A stretch of DNA of 64,000 bases from Paenibacillus sp. PvR098 (GCF_017833255.1 NZ_JAFIBU010000001.1:3838501-3902500), one strand, 5' to 3'; shown: positions 49,779 to 59,382, numbered from the stretch's first letter. Notes: generated from the sequence alone by a model not told the origin. Numbers and translations are program-made.

Positions 49779-51878
49779 ATGGCGTTCACAATTGATACGT
49801 ATGTTGGAAGCTTATCGGTATACGCAGGAAGACCTCACCCGCTAGGGGCTACCCCGGATCAGAACGGCGTCAATTTTTCTTTGTTTTCCAGTCATGCCAC
49901 TAGCGTAGAGCTTCTCTTATTCGAAGGCCCCCAGTCCGTCGAACCGTTCTTAACGGTTCCTTTCTATCCTATTGAAAACAAAACCTTTCATTTCTGGCAT
50001 CTCTATATAAAAGGCGCAAAGCCCGGGATGTATTACGCTTATCGGGTGGACGGTCCTTTTGATCCGAAGCAGGGTCAGCGCTTCAATAAAAACAAAGTAT
50101 TGATAGACCCTTATGCCAAAGGCAACAGCAACGTGCTGTGGAACCGGGTCGATGCATGCACGCCGGAGGATAACCTGACGACCTCCATGCGCAGCGCGAT
50201 CATCGATGTTGCGGATTATGATTGGGAAGGCGATAAGCCCATCAACCGCCCGATGAGCGAAACGGTCATTTATGAAATGCATCCAGGCGGGTTTACAAAA
50301 TCCCCTACTTCAGAGGTAGACCATCCGGGTTCATTTCGGGGCATTATTGAGAAAATCCCTTATTTAAAAGACCTGGGCATTACGGCAGTAGAACTGATGC
50401 CCGTGTTCGAATTCGACGACAAAGAAGTGTTACGAATGTCTCCGGAAAATGGGGAAATTCTTATGAATTATTGGGGTTACAGCACGGTCAGTTATTTTGC
50501 TCCGCACCGGGCCTACTGCGTGGATTCGGAAGCCACCGAGCACATCAACGAGTTCCGCGATATGGTGAAGGCGCTGCATAAGGCAGGAATAGAAGTCATC
50601 CTGGATGTTGTCTTTAACCATACGAATGAGGGCAATCATATGGGGCCCACGCTTAATTTTAAGGGACTGGACAACAGCACCTATTATTATCTAAGCGAGA
50701 ACAAGGAATTTTATATGGATTATTCCGGCTGTGGCAATACCGTCAACTGCAATCACCCGATCGTGGAGAAGATGATCGTCGAGTGTCTGGAATTTTGGGT
50801 GCAGGAAATGCACGTTGACGGCTTCCGCTTTGATGAGGGCTCGATCATGACTCGGGGAGAAGACGGACGGCCCATGGTGCATCCTCCCGTTGTGTGGCAT
50901 ATTGAGCTTTCGGAGACGCTGTCCGATACGAAAATCATTGCAGAAGCTTGGGATGCGGCGGGTCTATATCAAATCGGGCATTTCCCAGGGTACCGCTGGG
51001 CGGAATGGAACGGCAGGTTCCGCGACGACATCCGCCGGTTCGCCAAAGGGGACCCCGGCATCGTTGGGGAAGCTGCCTCGCGAATCGCAGGGAGTGCGGA
51101 TATTTATCAATCGAGCGGGCATCTACCGATTAACAGCATCAACTTTATTACTTGCCACGACGGCTTTACATTAAATGATTTGGTTTCCTATAACGGGAAG
51201 CATAATGAAGCCAACGGCGAGTGGAACCAAGACGGTATTAATGACAATCTGAGCTGGAACTGCGGATACGAAGGGGAGACCAACGACCGGGAAATTGAAG
51301 GTCTCCGCAACCGACAGGTTAAAAACATGGCATCATTCCTCTTGCTATCTCAGGGGGTTCCGATGATCTTGGCAGGGGATGAAATCAGAAGAACGCAGCA
51401 CGGAAATAATAATGCTTATTGCCAGGATAACGAAATCAGCTGGTTTGATTGGCGTCTTACGGAAAAGAACCAGGACATCTACCGTTTCTTTAAGGAAATG
51501 ATCGCCTTCCGCAAAAGGCATCCCGTACTGCATCGGAGAAGATTTTTCAACGGTGAATTGAATGACCGGGGGCTGCAGGACATGATGTGGCACGGATGTA
51601 AATTGTTCAGTCCAGGATGGAACGATCCGGAGTCTAGGGTGCTTTCCTTTACCTTGGGCGGACTGAATCATGATACCGATATTCACGTCATTCTTAATAT
51701 GGATTACCGAGATCTTGATTTTGAACTTCCATCTATAAGCAATCGTTCATGGTATCGGGTGGCGGACACGTCGCTGGCGGCCCCCCAGGATATCGTTTCC
51801 GACGGCCAGGAAGTACAGTTTAACGGGTCAGTCTATCCGGCAGCAGGCAGAAGTGTTGCTGTTTTCATGTCCAAATAG
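49779..51878 (+). CDS. glgX: Glycogen debranching enzyme, isoamylase type (GH13)
   Basis: 699 residues. An N-terminal CBM48-like domain (about 15-140; GATPDQNGVNFSLFSSHATSV) precedes the GH13 barrel with region I DVVFNH, region II DGFRFDEG (nucleophile Asp), region III IIAEAWD (acid/base Glu) and region IV FITCHDG. It cleaves alpha-1,6 branches of glycogen or limit dextrin. A small C-terminal beta-domain ends in VAVFMSK. GAGGTG lies 9 nt before the ATG, which directly follows the stop of the preceding small gene. The next gene, an AGE-family epimerase, starts 13 bp after the stop. No glycogen synthase is present in this window. Confidence 0.9.
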   Translation: MAFTIDTYVGSLSVYAGRPHPLGATPDQNGVNFSLFSSHATSVELLLFEGPQSVEPFLTVPFYPIENKTFHFWHLYIKGAKPGMYYAYRVDGPFDPKQGQRFNKNKVLIDPYAKGNSNVLWNRVDACTPEDNLTTSMRSAIIDVADYDWEGDKPINRPMSETVIYEMHPGGFTKSPTSEVDHPGSFRGIIEKIPYLKDLGITAVELMPVFEFDDKEVLRMSPENGEILMNYWGYSTVSYFAPHRAYCVDSEATEHINEFRDMVKALHKAGIEVILDVVFNHTNEGNHMGPTLNFKGLDNSTYYYLSENKEFYMDYSGCGNTVNCNHPIVEKMIVECLEFWVQEMHVDGFRFDEGSIMTRGEDGRPMVHPPVVWHIELSETLSDTKIIAEAWDAAGLYQIGHFPGYRWAEWNGRFRDDIRRFAKGDPGIVGEAASRIAGSADIYQSSGHLPINSINFITCHDGFTLNDLVSYNGKHNEANGEWNQDGINDNLSWNCGYEGETNDREIEGLRNRQVKNMASFLLLSQGVPMILAGDEIRRTQHGNNNAYCQDNEISWFDWRLTEKNQDIYRFFKEMIAFRKRHPVLHRRRFFNGELNDRGLQDMMWHGCKLFSPGWNDPESRVLSFTLGGLNHDTDIHVILNMDYRDLDFELPSISNRSWYRVADTSLAAPQDIVSDGQEVQFNGSVYPAAGRSVAVFMSK

Positions 51879-51891
51879 ATGGAGGAATCGA

Positions 51892-53712
51892 ATGAATAAC
51901 TTGAACTTTACTTTTTCGGATCTGGTTGCGGGCTATGTTACCTCGACAGATTGGAGTGCAAATAAATTTAAGCTTAAGACCACGGACGGCAGGGAATACG
52001 AAATTGAGCTGACTTCAACAACGTACGGGGAATTGGTGCGTAATTTCGGTGAGCCGTATTTGGATCGTACCGGCCAGATGCAGGAGCTCATCCAAGCAGG
52101 CAGCTACCTGTTTGCCTACGGCGTCTTCTATCCGGAAAGCGGGAGCACGCGTCTGGAAGCGAAGCATCTGGTCTTCAATGGAAAGCAAGGGTCGGAATTC
52201 CGCTTTGAGGAGCGTGACTGGTGGGTTCAGCAGCTGCAAAATTTAGCGGACTTTTATTTGCGCTCCCAATTTGAAGGCGGGGAAATCAATTACCGTAATT
52301 ACCGGACGGCATTGACGCTTGAAGGAAAGAAGATCAATAACACGAACCGACAGGAAACGGATACGATCTCGCGCCTGGTGTACGGCTTTGCTTCGGCCTA
52401 TATGCTGACCGGGGATGAACGGTTTTTGGAGGCGGCAGAGAAGGGAACCGAGTATTTGCGGGATCATATGCGCAATGTGGATACGCGGGAGAATATTGTT
52501 TATTGGTACCATGGGATTGATGTGAACGGCTATGACGATAAGAAAATTTTGGCCTCTGAGTTCGGTGACGATTATCATGCCATCCCGATGTATGAGCAAA
52601 TTTATGCGCTCGCCGGTCCTACACAGACGTTTCGTATCACAGGAGACAGCCGTATATTAGATGACATTGAGAAGACCATCCACTTGTTTGAAAAATTTTT
52701 TCTCGATAAGGAAAAAGGCGGCTATTTCTCTCACATTGACCCGGTTACCTTCAATCCGCGCAGCGAGTCGCTGGATAAAAACCGTGCCCGTAAAAACTGG
52801 AACTCTGTCGGCGACCATGCTCCCGCTTATTTGATCAACCTCTGCCTTGCACTGAACGACGACAAGTTCAAAGAAATGCTCGCCTATACCGCAGATATGA
52901 TTCAGCAGCATTTTCCCGATTATGAGAACAGTCCTTTCGTGAATGAGCGCTTTCACGAGGATTGGAGCCACGATCAGGAATGGAGCTGGCAGCAAAACAG
53001 GGCAGTAGTAGGACATAACTTGAAAATTGCCTGGAACCTGCTTCGGATCCATCATGTTCATCCGAACGGCGATTATGTCACTTTTGCAGAGCAAATCGCT
53101 CAAATCATGCCGAAGGTAGGAGCGGATCTGCAGCGTGGCGGCTGGTACGATGTCATGGAGCGCAGCCTTTCAGAAGGGCAGGAGAAGCATCGTTTCGTTT
53201 GGCACGACCGGAAAGCGTGGTGGCAGCAGGAGCAGGCGATTTTGGCTTATTTAATCATGGCGGGGTCTTTGGGCAATAGCGAATATTTAAAGCTGGCCCG
53301 TGAATCTTCCTCCTTCTATAATGCCTGGTTCCTCGATCACGATGCGGGAGGCGTATACTTCAACGTCCTGGCGAACGGTTTGCCGTATTTGCTCGGGAAT
53401 GAACGGCAAAAAGGGTCTCATTCGATGAGTGGTTATCATTCCTTCGAGTTAGCCTATCTGGCGTCGGTCTATACCAATCTGCTGATCACTAAACAGCCGA
53501 TGGATTTCTACTTTAAACCCAAACCGGGTGCATTCCGGGATCAAGTGCTGAGGGTTCAACCGGATTATCTGCCTCCGGGAAGTATTGCCATATCAGCTGT
53601 CTGGATTGACGGAGAGTCTTACATGGATTACGACGCCGAAGCATTGACCGTCAAGCTGCCTGATCTGAAGAAACCAGTTTCCGTTAAGGTCAGGATTGAG
53701 CCGAAAAAATAA
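51892..53712 (+). CDS. AGE-family epimerase/isomerase
   Basis: 606 residues from ATG 51892 (TGGAGG 6 nt upstream; an in-frame ATG at 51853 lies inside the debranching gene). After a 100-residue N-terminal beta-domain, an (alpha/alpha)6 barrel shows family features: ISRLVYGFASAYMLTGDERFLE, a VGHNLKIAWNLLR stretch holding a catalytic-type His and KAWWQQEQAILAYL with a second conserved site. Family members epimerise N-acylglucosamine, mannose, cellobiose or related sugars; the substrate here is unknown. The extra N-terminal domain and length (usual AGE members are about 400 residues) are notable. It follows the debranching enzyme closely, so a joint carbohydrate role is likely. Confidence 0.85.
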   Translation: MNNLNFTFSDLVAGYVTSTDWSANKFKLKTTDGREYEIELTSTTYGELVRNFGEPYLDRTGQMQELIQAGSYLFAYGVFYPESGSTRLEAKHLVFNGKQGSEFRFEERDWWVQQLQNLADFYLRSQFEGGEINYRNYRTALTLEGKKINNTNRQETDTISRLVYGFASAYMLTGDERFLEAAEKGTEYLRDHMRNVDTRENIVYWYHGIDVNGYDDKKILASEFGDDYHAIPMYEQIYALAGPTQTFRITGDSRILDDIEKTIHLFEKFFLDKEKGGYFSHIDPVTFNPRSESLDKNRARKNWNSVGDHAPAYLINLCLALNDDKFKEMLAYTADMIQQHFPDYENSPFVNERFHEDWSHDQEWSWQQNRAVVGHNLKIAWNLLRIHHVHPNGDYVTFAEQIAQIMPKVGADLQRGGWYDVMERSLSEGQEKHRFVWHDRKAWWQQEQAILAYLIMAGSLGNSEYLKLARESSSFYNAWFLDHDAGGVYFNVLANGLPYLLGNERQKGSHSMSGYHSFELAYLASVYTNLLITKQPMDFYFKPKPGAFRDQVLRVQPDYLPPGSIAISAVWIDGESYMDYDAEALTVKLPDLKKPVSVKVRIEPKK

Positions 53713-53720
53713 TAGTCATG

Positions 53721-53752
53721 AGGGGATGAGGAACTTTCCTTCCTCATCCCCT
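53721..53752 (+). terminator. Hairpin after the epimerase gene
   Basis: AGGGGATGAGGA (53721-53732) pairs perfectly with TCCTCATCCCCT (53741-53752). A T-run is missing, so it may act as a bidirectional or RNA-stabilising hairpin. Confidence 0.7.
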
Positions 53753-54188
53753 ATCCGGCTGCATGTTAAGTTGTGGAGAAGGCGGATTCGGTGTTCTTAC
53801 CAAACGAGCCGATGATGAAACAGCTGTTGAAAGAACTGTATTAGCTGAGTGCTATCGCAGCAGACTTGCCAGGCTTATTCTCGGAGTGGTTCCCATAAAT
53901 GTAGCTTTTGAACGATGCCAAATCGCTAGGCGGTTTGTTTTTTCTCTTTGCCGACGACGGATCTTCTTTTTGGACTTTTTGGGTTTAGGCTCTGTAATAA
54001 TACGCTTGTAATTTCATTATGTATATTTTTTTTGTAAGCGCATACACTATTTTGAGAAACAGTGAACCTTGGGATTAAAAGTTCGCCGGTCAGATCAGGA
54101 GTTTATTGGTTCCTTTGTTCTACTTTCTTTCTTTTGTGGCTACACAGAACGTAGAATGCGTTGACGAAGAGAAGGGAGAGATGATCAA
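53753..54188. other. Intergenic region upstream of the Rieske operon
   Basis: About 435 bp. The only frame (53763-54011) has an Arg/Cys/Phe-rich composition and no ribosome binding site and is not accepted. The region contains the cre-like site at 54033-54046 and GAAGGGAGAG before the dioxygenase start. Confidence 0.55.
54033..54046 (+). promoter_or_regulatory. cre-like catabolite control site
   Basis: TGTAAGCGCATACA matches the CcpA cre consensus at 13 of 14 positions. It lies about 140 bp upstream of the dioxygenase alpha gene, consistent with catabolite repression of an aromatic catabolic operon. Confidence 0.65.
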
Positions 54189-55535
54189 GTGGCGATTCAA
54201 AAGAATGTGGGCGAAGATGTTTGTTTATCGGACGGGACAAAGGTAAGAGATTTGTTGGATTTGGATGAAGGGTATATTTCAGCACGAGCCATCGGTGATC
54301 CTGAAATTCATCAGATGGAAATTGAAAAGATTTTTTCTAAAGTCTGGATTCCAGTTGCTCATGAATCTGAGATACCAAATAAAGGCGATTATGTTTTAAG
54401 GTATATTGGAAATGAAGAGGTAATTGTTTCACGTTCAGAGAGCAATGTTATCAACGTCGTACTAAACGCATGTACTCATAGAGGATCTCCTGTATGCCGC
54501 TCGGAAATGGGGAATTCTTCTCATTTTCGATGTCCTTACCATGGGTTTACGTTTAAACAGAATGGAGACCTCATCGGAGTTCCGGCACATAAAGAGGCTT
54601 TCGGCGATGCCTTTGATAAAAGCCAATACAGTCTGGTAAAGGCGAGAGCTGCCACATATGCAGGGATTATTTTTGGTACCTTTAATGATTCAGCTCCTCC
54701 GTTAGAAGAGCAGCTCGGAAGCTTGAAGTGGTACCTGGATATGATGCTAAGTCATACCAATGGGGGAATGGAAGTAATCGGAGTGCCGCAGCGTTGGACC
54801 GTGAAATCTAACTGGAAACTAGGAGCCGACAACTTTGTTGGGGATGCTTACCATACATTTATGACCCACCAATCGGCGGTCCAATTAAAACTTGTTCCGA
54901 GTGGCGATCCGAAGTTTGCGTTTTACGGGGTTCATGTTTCTTGTGAGAATGGAAATGGTCTTGGACTGATCGGTGGTCCCCCCGAATATGAAATTCCGCC
55001 TTTTTACGGTGTTCCCCAAGATATCGTCGAACAGATTGAACAGAAATTAACACCTGAACATCAAAAAGCGTTTAGACGACTTGCTTATATCCATGGGAAC
55101 ATTTATCCGAACATGTCGTTTGGATACTTCTCTTGGGCAACAGAAGATGGAAAAAACCCGGGTTCATATTTGACATTAAGACAGTGGGTTCCGAAAGGAC
55201 CACATGAAATGGAAGTCTTTTCATGGGTCCTTGTCGAAAAAGAAGCGCCCGATTGGTGGAAAGAGCTTGCAAGAGAGACGTATGTCCGAACATTTGGTTC
55301 GAGTGGCATGCTGGAACAAGATGACACAGAAATGTGGAAAAATATTACTCGGGCTACGAAGGGATATATAGCATCATCGAAATTAAAATTTATTTATCGT
55401 ATGGGGATTGATCGAAAACCCGAACAAGGTGATTGGCCGGGTCCTGGAACGGTATATCAGGGGGATTATAGCGAGGCAAACCAATTGAACATTTGGCGCC
55501 AATGGCAGAAATTATTGACAGAGAACAGTGAATGA
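54189..55535 (+). CDS. Aromatic-ring-hydroxylating dioxygenase, alpha subunit
   Basis: 448-residue Rieske oxygenase large subunit. The N-terminal Rieske centre has CTHRG (Cys95, His97) and CPYHGF (Cys115, His118). The C-terminal catalytic domain has the mononuclear iron motif DNFVGDAYHTFMTH (His222, His227) with a later Asp as third ligand. It inserts O2 into an aromatic ring to give a cis-dihydrodiol. GTG 54189 follows GGGAG by about 10 nt. The beta subunit, a dehydrogenase and a small protein follow in one operon; no ferredoxin or reductase gene is adjacent, so the electron donors must come from elsewhere. Codon use is more AT-rich than in its neighbours. Confidence 0.93.
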   Translation: MAIQKNVGEDVCLSDGTKVRDLLDLDEGYISARAIGDPEIHQMEIEKIFSKVWIPVAHESEIPNKGDYVLRYIGNEEVIVSRSESNVINVVLNACTHRGSPVCRSEMGNSSHFRCPYHGFTFKQNGDLIGVPAHKEAFGDAFDKSQYSLVKARAATYAGIIFGTFNDSAPPLEEQLGSLKWYLDMMLSHTNGGMEVIGVPQRWTVKSNWKLGADNFVGDAYHTFMTHQSAVQLKLVPSGDPKFAFYGVHVSCENGNGLGLIGGPPEYEIPPFYGVPQDIVEQIEQKLTPEHQKAFRRLAYIHGNIYPNMSFGYFSWATEDGKNPGSYLTLRQWVPKGPHEMEVFSWVLVEKEAPDWWKELARETYVRTFGSSGMLEQDDTEMWKNITRATKGYIASSKLKFIYRMGIDRKPEQGDWPGPGTVYQGDYSEANQLNIWRQWQKLLTENSE

Positions 55536-55580
55536 GCAATGAGATACTAAATTCCAAAAAAATGCAGAGGAGGAGAGTAC

Positions 55581-56099
55581 ATGCTTTCGACTAACATTAG
55601 AATTGGAAATCCTATTTATTTTGAAATCCTTGAATTTTTGCAAAGTGAAGCAGAAGTACTGGACAGTGGGGAATTTAGGAAATGGTTAGACATGTTAGAT
55701 CAAGAGATGCATTACGTGATGCCTGTAAGGACGAATCGCGAGCGAATACGCGGAGAAGGCTTTATTGGAGATATGTATCACTTTGAGGAGAACTATGCTT
55801 CCATGAAAAAACGTATTGAGCGGGTTGAGACGGAATTTGCTTGGGCAGAAGATCCGCCTTCTCGCACAAGAAGGTTTATCAGTAATGTTCGTGTCGAGCA
55901 AACGGCTGAACATGAATTTAAGGTAAAGAGTTACCTTCTTCTAACCCGTAGTCGAGGCAACGAACCTGATTATAATCTTGTTACCTGTGTCCGTAACGAT
56001 ATCCTGACGCGTACAGGGCAAGAGTTTAAATTAAAAACAAGAGAAATACTGATCGATCAGACGACACTGGGGATGGACAATCTAGCAGTTTTTTTCTAA
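55581..56099 (+). CDS. Aromatic-ring-hydroxylating dioxygenase, beta subunit
   Basis: 172-residue small subunit with the NTF2-like fold that pairs with the alpha subunit as an alpha3beta3 hexamer. It shows the usual layout: EVLDSGEFRKWLDMLDQEMHYVMPVR, FEENYASMKKRIERVETEFAWAEDPPSRTRRFISNV, and the C-terminal LKTREILIDQTTLGMDNLAVFF. GAGGAGAG lies 9 nt before the ATG. It starts 45 bp after the alpha gene. It has a structural role and no metal site. Confidence 0.92.
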   Translation: MLSTNIRIGNPIYFEILEFLQSEAEVLDSGEFRKWLDMLDQEMHYVMPVRTNRERIRGEGFIGDMYHFEENYASMKKRIERVETEFAWAEDPPSRTRRFISNVRVEQTAEHEFKVKSYLLLTRSRGNEPDYNLVTCVRNDILTRTGQEFKLKTREILIDQTTLGMDNLAVFF

Positions 56100-56183
56100 G
56101 AAAAGCATATGAGCACTATAAATTCGCTGCCATTGTTCAGCAGTGTTTCAAGAATTAAATAACCTACTGGGAGGAATCCGAAG

Positions 56184-56951
56184 TTGACAAAGCGCTTAGA
56201 AAATAAAGTCGCGTTTATTACTGGGGCAGCGGGAGGTATGGGGCGAGCAGCGGCAGTTGTTTTTGCCCGTGAAGGAGCGAAAGTGGCAGTAATCGATTTG
56301 GATGCAAGAAAAATCGAAGAAACCGCTAGCCTGGTAAACGACGCTGGTGGAGAAGCCATCGCTATTCAATGCGACGTTATCAATGAAGATCAAGTGAAGG
56401 AAGCAATTCAGAAGACGATTGATACTTTTGGGAAGTTAACTACGGTTTATAACAATGCAGGGATTGCTCATAAGAACTTTATGATTCCTGTAGAAGAAAT
56501 AAGTGCGGAAGAATGGGATAAGATCCAAAACGTAAACACTAAAGGTATGTTCCTTGTGGTGAAGCATAGTATTCCTGAACTTATACGAGCTGGCGGTGGA
56601 ACTATTATCAATAAAGCATCTACTGCTGCCTTAATCAACAGCCCGGGCGGTCCTTCCTATTCGGCTTCAAAGGGGGCCATTATTTCGTTTACCCGTCAAG
56701 TCGCTGCATCGTATGCGAAAAAAGGAATCCGTGTCAATGTCATTGCTCCAGGGTATGTGATTACGCCGATGACAAAGGAAATGGAAGAAATTTTACCTGA
56801 GTTAGACAAAGTGGCTTCCGATGCAACCCCCCTTGGTCGAGGAGCACAGCCGGAAGAAATTGCGAATATTGCTCTCTTTTTGGCATCTGACGAATCTTCG
56901 TTCATCACAGGATCAGTTATTGTCGCCGATGGAGGATTGACGATCATTTAA
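56184..56951 (+). CDS. Short-chain dehydrogenase (probable cis-dihydrodiol dehydrogenase)
   Basis: 255-residue classical SDR. The NAD(P)-binding TGAAGGMG lies at about residues 13-20, the NNAG motif in YNNAGIAH, and the active site is Ser in NKASTAALINSP with YSASK (Tyr-x3-Lys). It ends in FITGSVIVADGG. TTG 56184 follows GGGAGG by about 9 nt. Its position after dioxygenase alpha and beta genes suggests that it oxidises the cis-diol to the catechol, but a different alcohol substrate is possible. It is the third gene of the operon. Confidence 0.9.
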   Translation: MTKRLENKVAFITGAAGGMGRAAAVVFAREGAKVAVIDLDARKIEETASLVNDAGGEAIAIQCDVINEDQVKEAIQKTIDTFGKLTTVYNNAGIAHKNFMIPVEEISAEEWDKIQNVNTKGMFLVVKHSIPELIRAGGGTIINKASTAALINSPGGPSYSASKGAIISFTRQVAASYAKKGIRVNVIAPGYVITPMTKEMEEILPELDKVASDATPLGRGAQPEEIANIALFLASDESSFITGSVIVADGGLTII

Positions 56952-57053
56952 AACGGGCCGTTTATCAATGAGATTGTTGACTATGAGTATAAGGATTGGA
57001 ATGCTGCTTTATCAACAAAAATTCAAATATAAAATATAGCAAGGGTGAGGAAA

Positions 57054-57260
57054 ATGCCAGCCGACCCACAAATTATCATCGGTAATGAGTTTACCCAAGT
57101 GATTATTAAAAAGATATATACAAGATATGGGGAGAGGTTAGAAATTACTTCGCCAAAGTTAAATCTTTCGATTCTACTTGATCCTCTGGCCCTTGAAAGT
57201 TTGACCTGGCAGGAACCTGAAGTGTTTACGGAATTTTTAGCTAAGCCATTCGGTAAATAA
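57054..57260 (+). CDS. Small conserved protein of the dioxygenase operon
   Basis: 68 residues from ATG 57054 after AAGGGTGAGG (an in-frame GTG at 57045 lies inside that site). Sequence: a beta-rich start (IIIGNEFTQVIIKKIYTRYG), ERLEITSPKLNLSILLDPLALE and a C-terminal TEFLAKPFGK. There are no cysteines for a cluster and no membrane segment. Similar small proteins accompany Rieske operons in bacilli and are sometimes labelled as dihydrodiol-dehydrogenase related, without evidence of such activity. It is the last gene before the operon terminator. Confidence 0.65.
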   Translation: MPADPQIIIGNEFTQVIIKKIYTRYGERLEITSPKLNLSILLDPLALESLTWQEPEVFTEFLAKPFGK

Positions 57261-57307
57261 TTAGGGTTATAATAAAAGGAGTTAATTATGGAGTGTTAAC
57301 AAATATC

Positions 57308-57352
57308 CGTGTCCTTTGGAGATATCTATATTTCTCCAAAGGGCACGTTTTC
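57308..57352 (+). terminator. Terminator of the Rieske operon
   Basis: CGTGTCCTTTGGAGA (57308-57322) pairs, with one G-T, with TCTCCAAAGGGCACG (57333-57347), followed by TTTTCT. Confidence 0.9.
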
Positions 57353-57534
57353 TATTATTAAATAAAGCATTTTTTAACGGGCAGTCTCGATATGAGGAAG
57401 TAGTTCAAAATGCCAAAATTACAAGTGATGCCCCAAAAAACCGCTATATAAAGCACATTAGGTTGTTTGCTTATGTATGTTCATGTATACTACAAGGGGT
57501 AGTCTCTAGAAAAATAGGGGGGGATACATATTGT

Positions 57535-58752
57535 ATGGATCATATGATATTTGAGGTTGGAACCGCATTGATATTAGTTGCGATTGTTTCTGTAATTGCT
57601 GGAAAACTAAAGTTCTCCATCATTCCTTTTTTAATTATACTCGGAATGTTAGTCGGTCCGCATGCACCAACAATCGGTATATTTGACTTCACATTTGTAG
57701 AGAGTCAAGGAGTTATTTCATTTCTTGGACGAATCGGGGTTCTCTTTCTTCTATTTTATATAGGACTGGAATTCTCTGTTTCAAAATTGGTCAAATCCGG
57801 TCGCAACATTGTATTTGGAGGAACAGTATACGTTCTATTGAATTTTTCAATTGGATTAGGCTATGGGTTTCTGGTCAATTTCCCGTTGTATGAAACTTTA
57901 ATCATCGCTGGTATGCTGTCTGTATCCTCCACTGCGATCGTGGCTAAAGTTCTGGTTGATCTCAGACGTACCGGGAACTCTGAAACAGAGTTAATTTTGG
58001 GCATGATTTTGTTCGACGACCTTTTTCTTGCCGTATTCCTATCGGTCATGTCAGGTCTGCTTCTTGGAGGCGCTACATCCATCGGAGGAATCCTTCTTTC
58101 CGTAGGGATGTCTATGGGGTATATGCTTTTGTTCTTCGTTATTGCCAGAAAAGGAACTCCTATACTAAACAAGTTGTTAAATATCTCCTCAAATGAGATA
58201 TTTATTATTGTCGTGTTTTCTGCGTTGTTTTTCATTGCCGGATTCTCAGAAACCTTACATGTAGCGGAAGCTATTGGCGCATTATTATTCGGCCTTGCTT
58301 TATCTGAAACTGAGCATAGTAAGAGGATTGAACATCTTGTTGTTCCATTCCGGGATTTCTTCGGTGCCGTGTTCTTCTTTAGTTTTGGTTTAGGTATTGA
58401 TCCTCTAACCCTTGGAGATGCTGCCTGGATCGCTATCGGAGCGGTATTGCTTACCATCTTGGCAAATATGATAGCCGGAATGATGGCTGGCCGAAAGGCA
58501 GGGCTGTCCCATAAGGCATCTACGAATATCGGGCTTACCATTATGGCGCGTGGAGAATTTACGATTATTGTAGCTAACTTAGGTATAGCCGCAGGGCTAA
58601 TGCCGCTGCTTAAGCCGTTTTCCGCTCTTTATGTCTTAGTCTTGGCCATTGTTGGACCTCTGTTGGCGAAAGAGTCGAAGCATATTTATAATGGCTTAAA
58701 TAAAATATTCAAGTGGAACAAATCACAGGAAAAACTTAAAAATGTGGGATAA
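57535..58752 (+). CDS. CPA2-family potassium/proton antiporter (KhtU-like)
   Basis: About 405 residues from ATG 57535 (GGGGGGGA about 11 nt upstream). An in-frame ATG at 57316 would start inside the preceding terminator and is rejected. Twelve or so membrane helices with the CPA2 signature (GMLSVSSTAIVAKVLVDL, MILFDDLFLAVF, GLTIMARGEFTIIVA) match KefB/KhtU-type monovalent cation/proton antiporters. It would export K+ (or NH4+) and acidify the cytosol during salt or alkaline stress. It has no C-terminal RCK domain; that function is likely supplied by the next gene, 22 bp downstream. Confidence 0.88.
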   Translation: MDHMIFEVGTALILVAIVSVIAGKLKFSIIPFLIILGMLVGPHAPTIGIFDFTFVESQGVISFLGRIGVLFLLFYIGLEFSVSKLVKSGRNIVFGGTVYVLLNFSIGLGYGFLVNFPLYETLIIAGMLSVSSTAIVAKVLVDLRRTGNSETELILGMILFDDLFLAVFLSVMSGLLLGGATSIGGILLSVGMSMGYMLLFFVIARKGTPILNKLLNISSNEIFIIVVFSALFFIAGFSETLHVAEAIGALLFGLALSETEHSKRIEHLVVPFRDFFGAVFFFSFGLGIDPLTLGDAAWIAIGAVLLTILANMIAGMMAGRKAGLSHKASTNIGLTIMARGEFTIIVANLGIAAGLMPLLKPFSALYVLVLAIVGPLLAKESKHIYNGLNKIFKWNKSQEKLKNVG

Positions 58753-58774
58753 TTTGAACGGAGGATGTTGATAA

Positions 58775-59263
58775 ATGAGTACGATTCGAGAATCCGATCT
58801 GCCGGGTATCGGAAAAAAGTTTCAGGTGGAAACAAGATCAGGAGATAAAATAGTTATTGTCATTCATGACGACGGCAGGAGGGAGTTATATCATTTTGAA
58901 GATGACGATCCGGAAGAGAGTATCTCTCAGGTTACCTTGGATGATGAAGAAGCCAGACAGATCGCTGCTATCATTGGTGGAATGAGCTATAAACCCAAAG
59001 CGTTGGAAACGAATGAAGTGGCCCTCGATGAATTGGTTATTGAATGGTGTAAAGTGGAGTCGTACTTTAAATCGATTAATAAAACCATCGCCGAATTGCA
59101 AGTTCGTCAAAGAACTGGAGCCACGATCCTTGCCATTGTGGAGAAACATAAACAGAAAATCAATCCAGGGCCGGATGACCAACTGTCAGCGGAAATGACA
59201 CTTGTTATTGCTGGAGAAAGAAAGCAAATTAAGTTGCTTAAAGATCTCTTGCTGAACGGATAA
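58775..59263 (+). CDS. KhtT-like regulatory subunit with TrkA_C domain
   Basis: 162 residues. The N-terminal domain ([24 protein letters not shown]) and C-terminal RCK_C/TrkA_C domain ([38 protein letters not shown]) match KhtT, the cyclic-di-AMP-binding and pH-sensitive gate of KhtU in B. subtilis. GGAGG precedes the ATG. The gene order here is antiporter first, regulator second, the reverse of B. subtilis. The two are coupled by a short gap and share the strong terminator downstream. Confidence 0.88.
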   Translation: MSTIRESDLPGIGKKFQVETRSGDKIVIVIHDDGRRELYHFEDDDPEESISQVTLDDEEARQIAAIIGGMSYKPKALETNEVALDELVIEWCKVESYFKSINKTIAELQVRQRTGATILAIVEKHKQKINPGPDDQLSAEMTLVIAGERKQIKLLKDLLLNG

Positions 59264-59286
59264 TTAAAAGTTATCAAGTGAAGTCA

Positions 59287-59348
59287 AAAAAAGACAGAAA
59301 AAGTGCATCCATTAACTTGTTTAACGGATGCACTTTTTCTGTCTTTTT
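59287..59348. terminator. Long bidirectional terminator
   Basis: A stem of more than 20 bp (AAAAAGACAGAAAAAGTGC from 59287, continuing to about 59310, with its complement 59326-59348) has A and T runs at its two ends, and ends the antiporter operon. Confidence 0.92.
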
Positions 59349-59382
59349 GTTATACCCTATTACGGCCTCGGCATCGTCATCA

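Noticed and set aside
53763..54011. 82-codon frame between the epimerase and Rieske genes
   Set aside because: The Arg/Cys/Phe-rich product lacks a ribosome binding site and overlaps the probable regulatory region.
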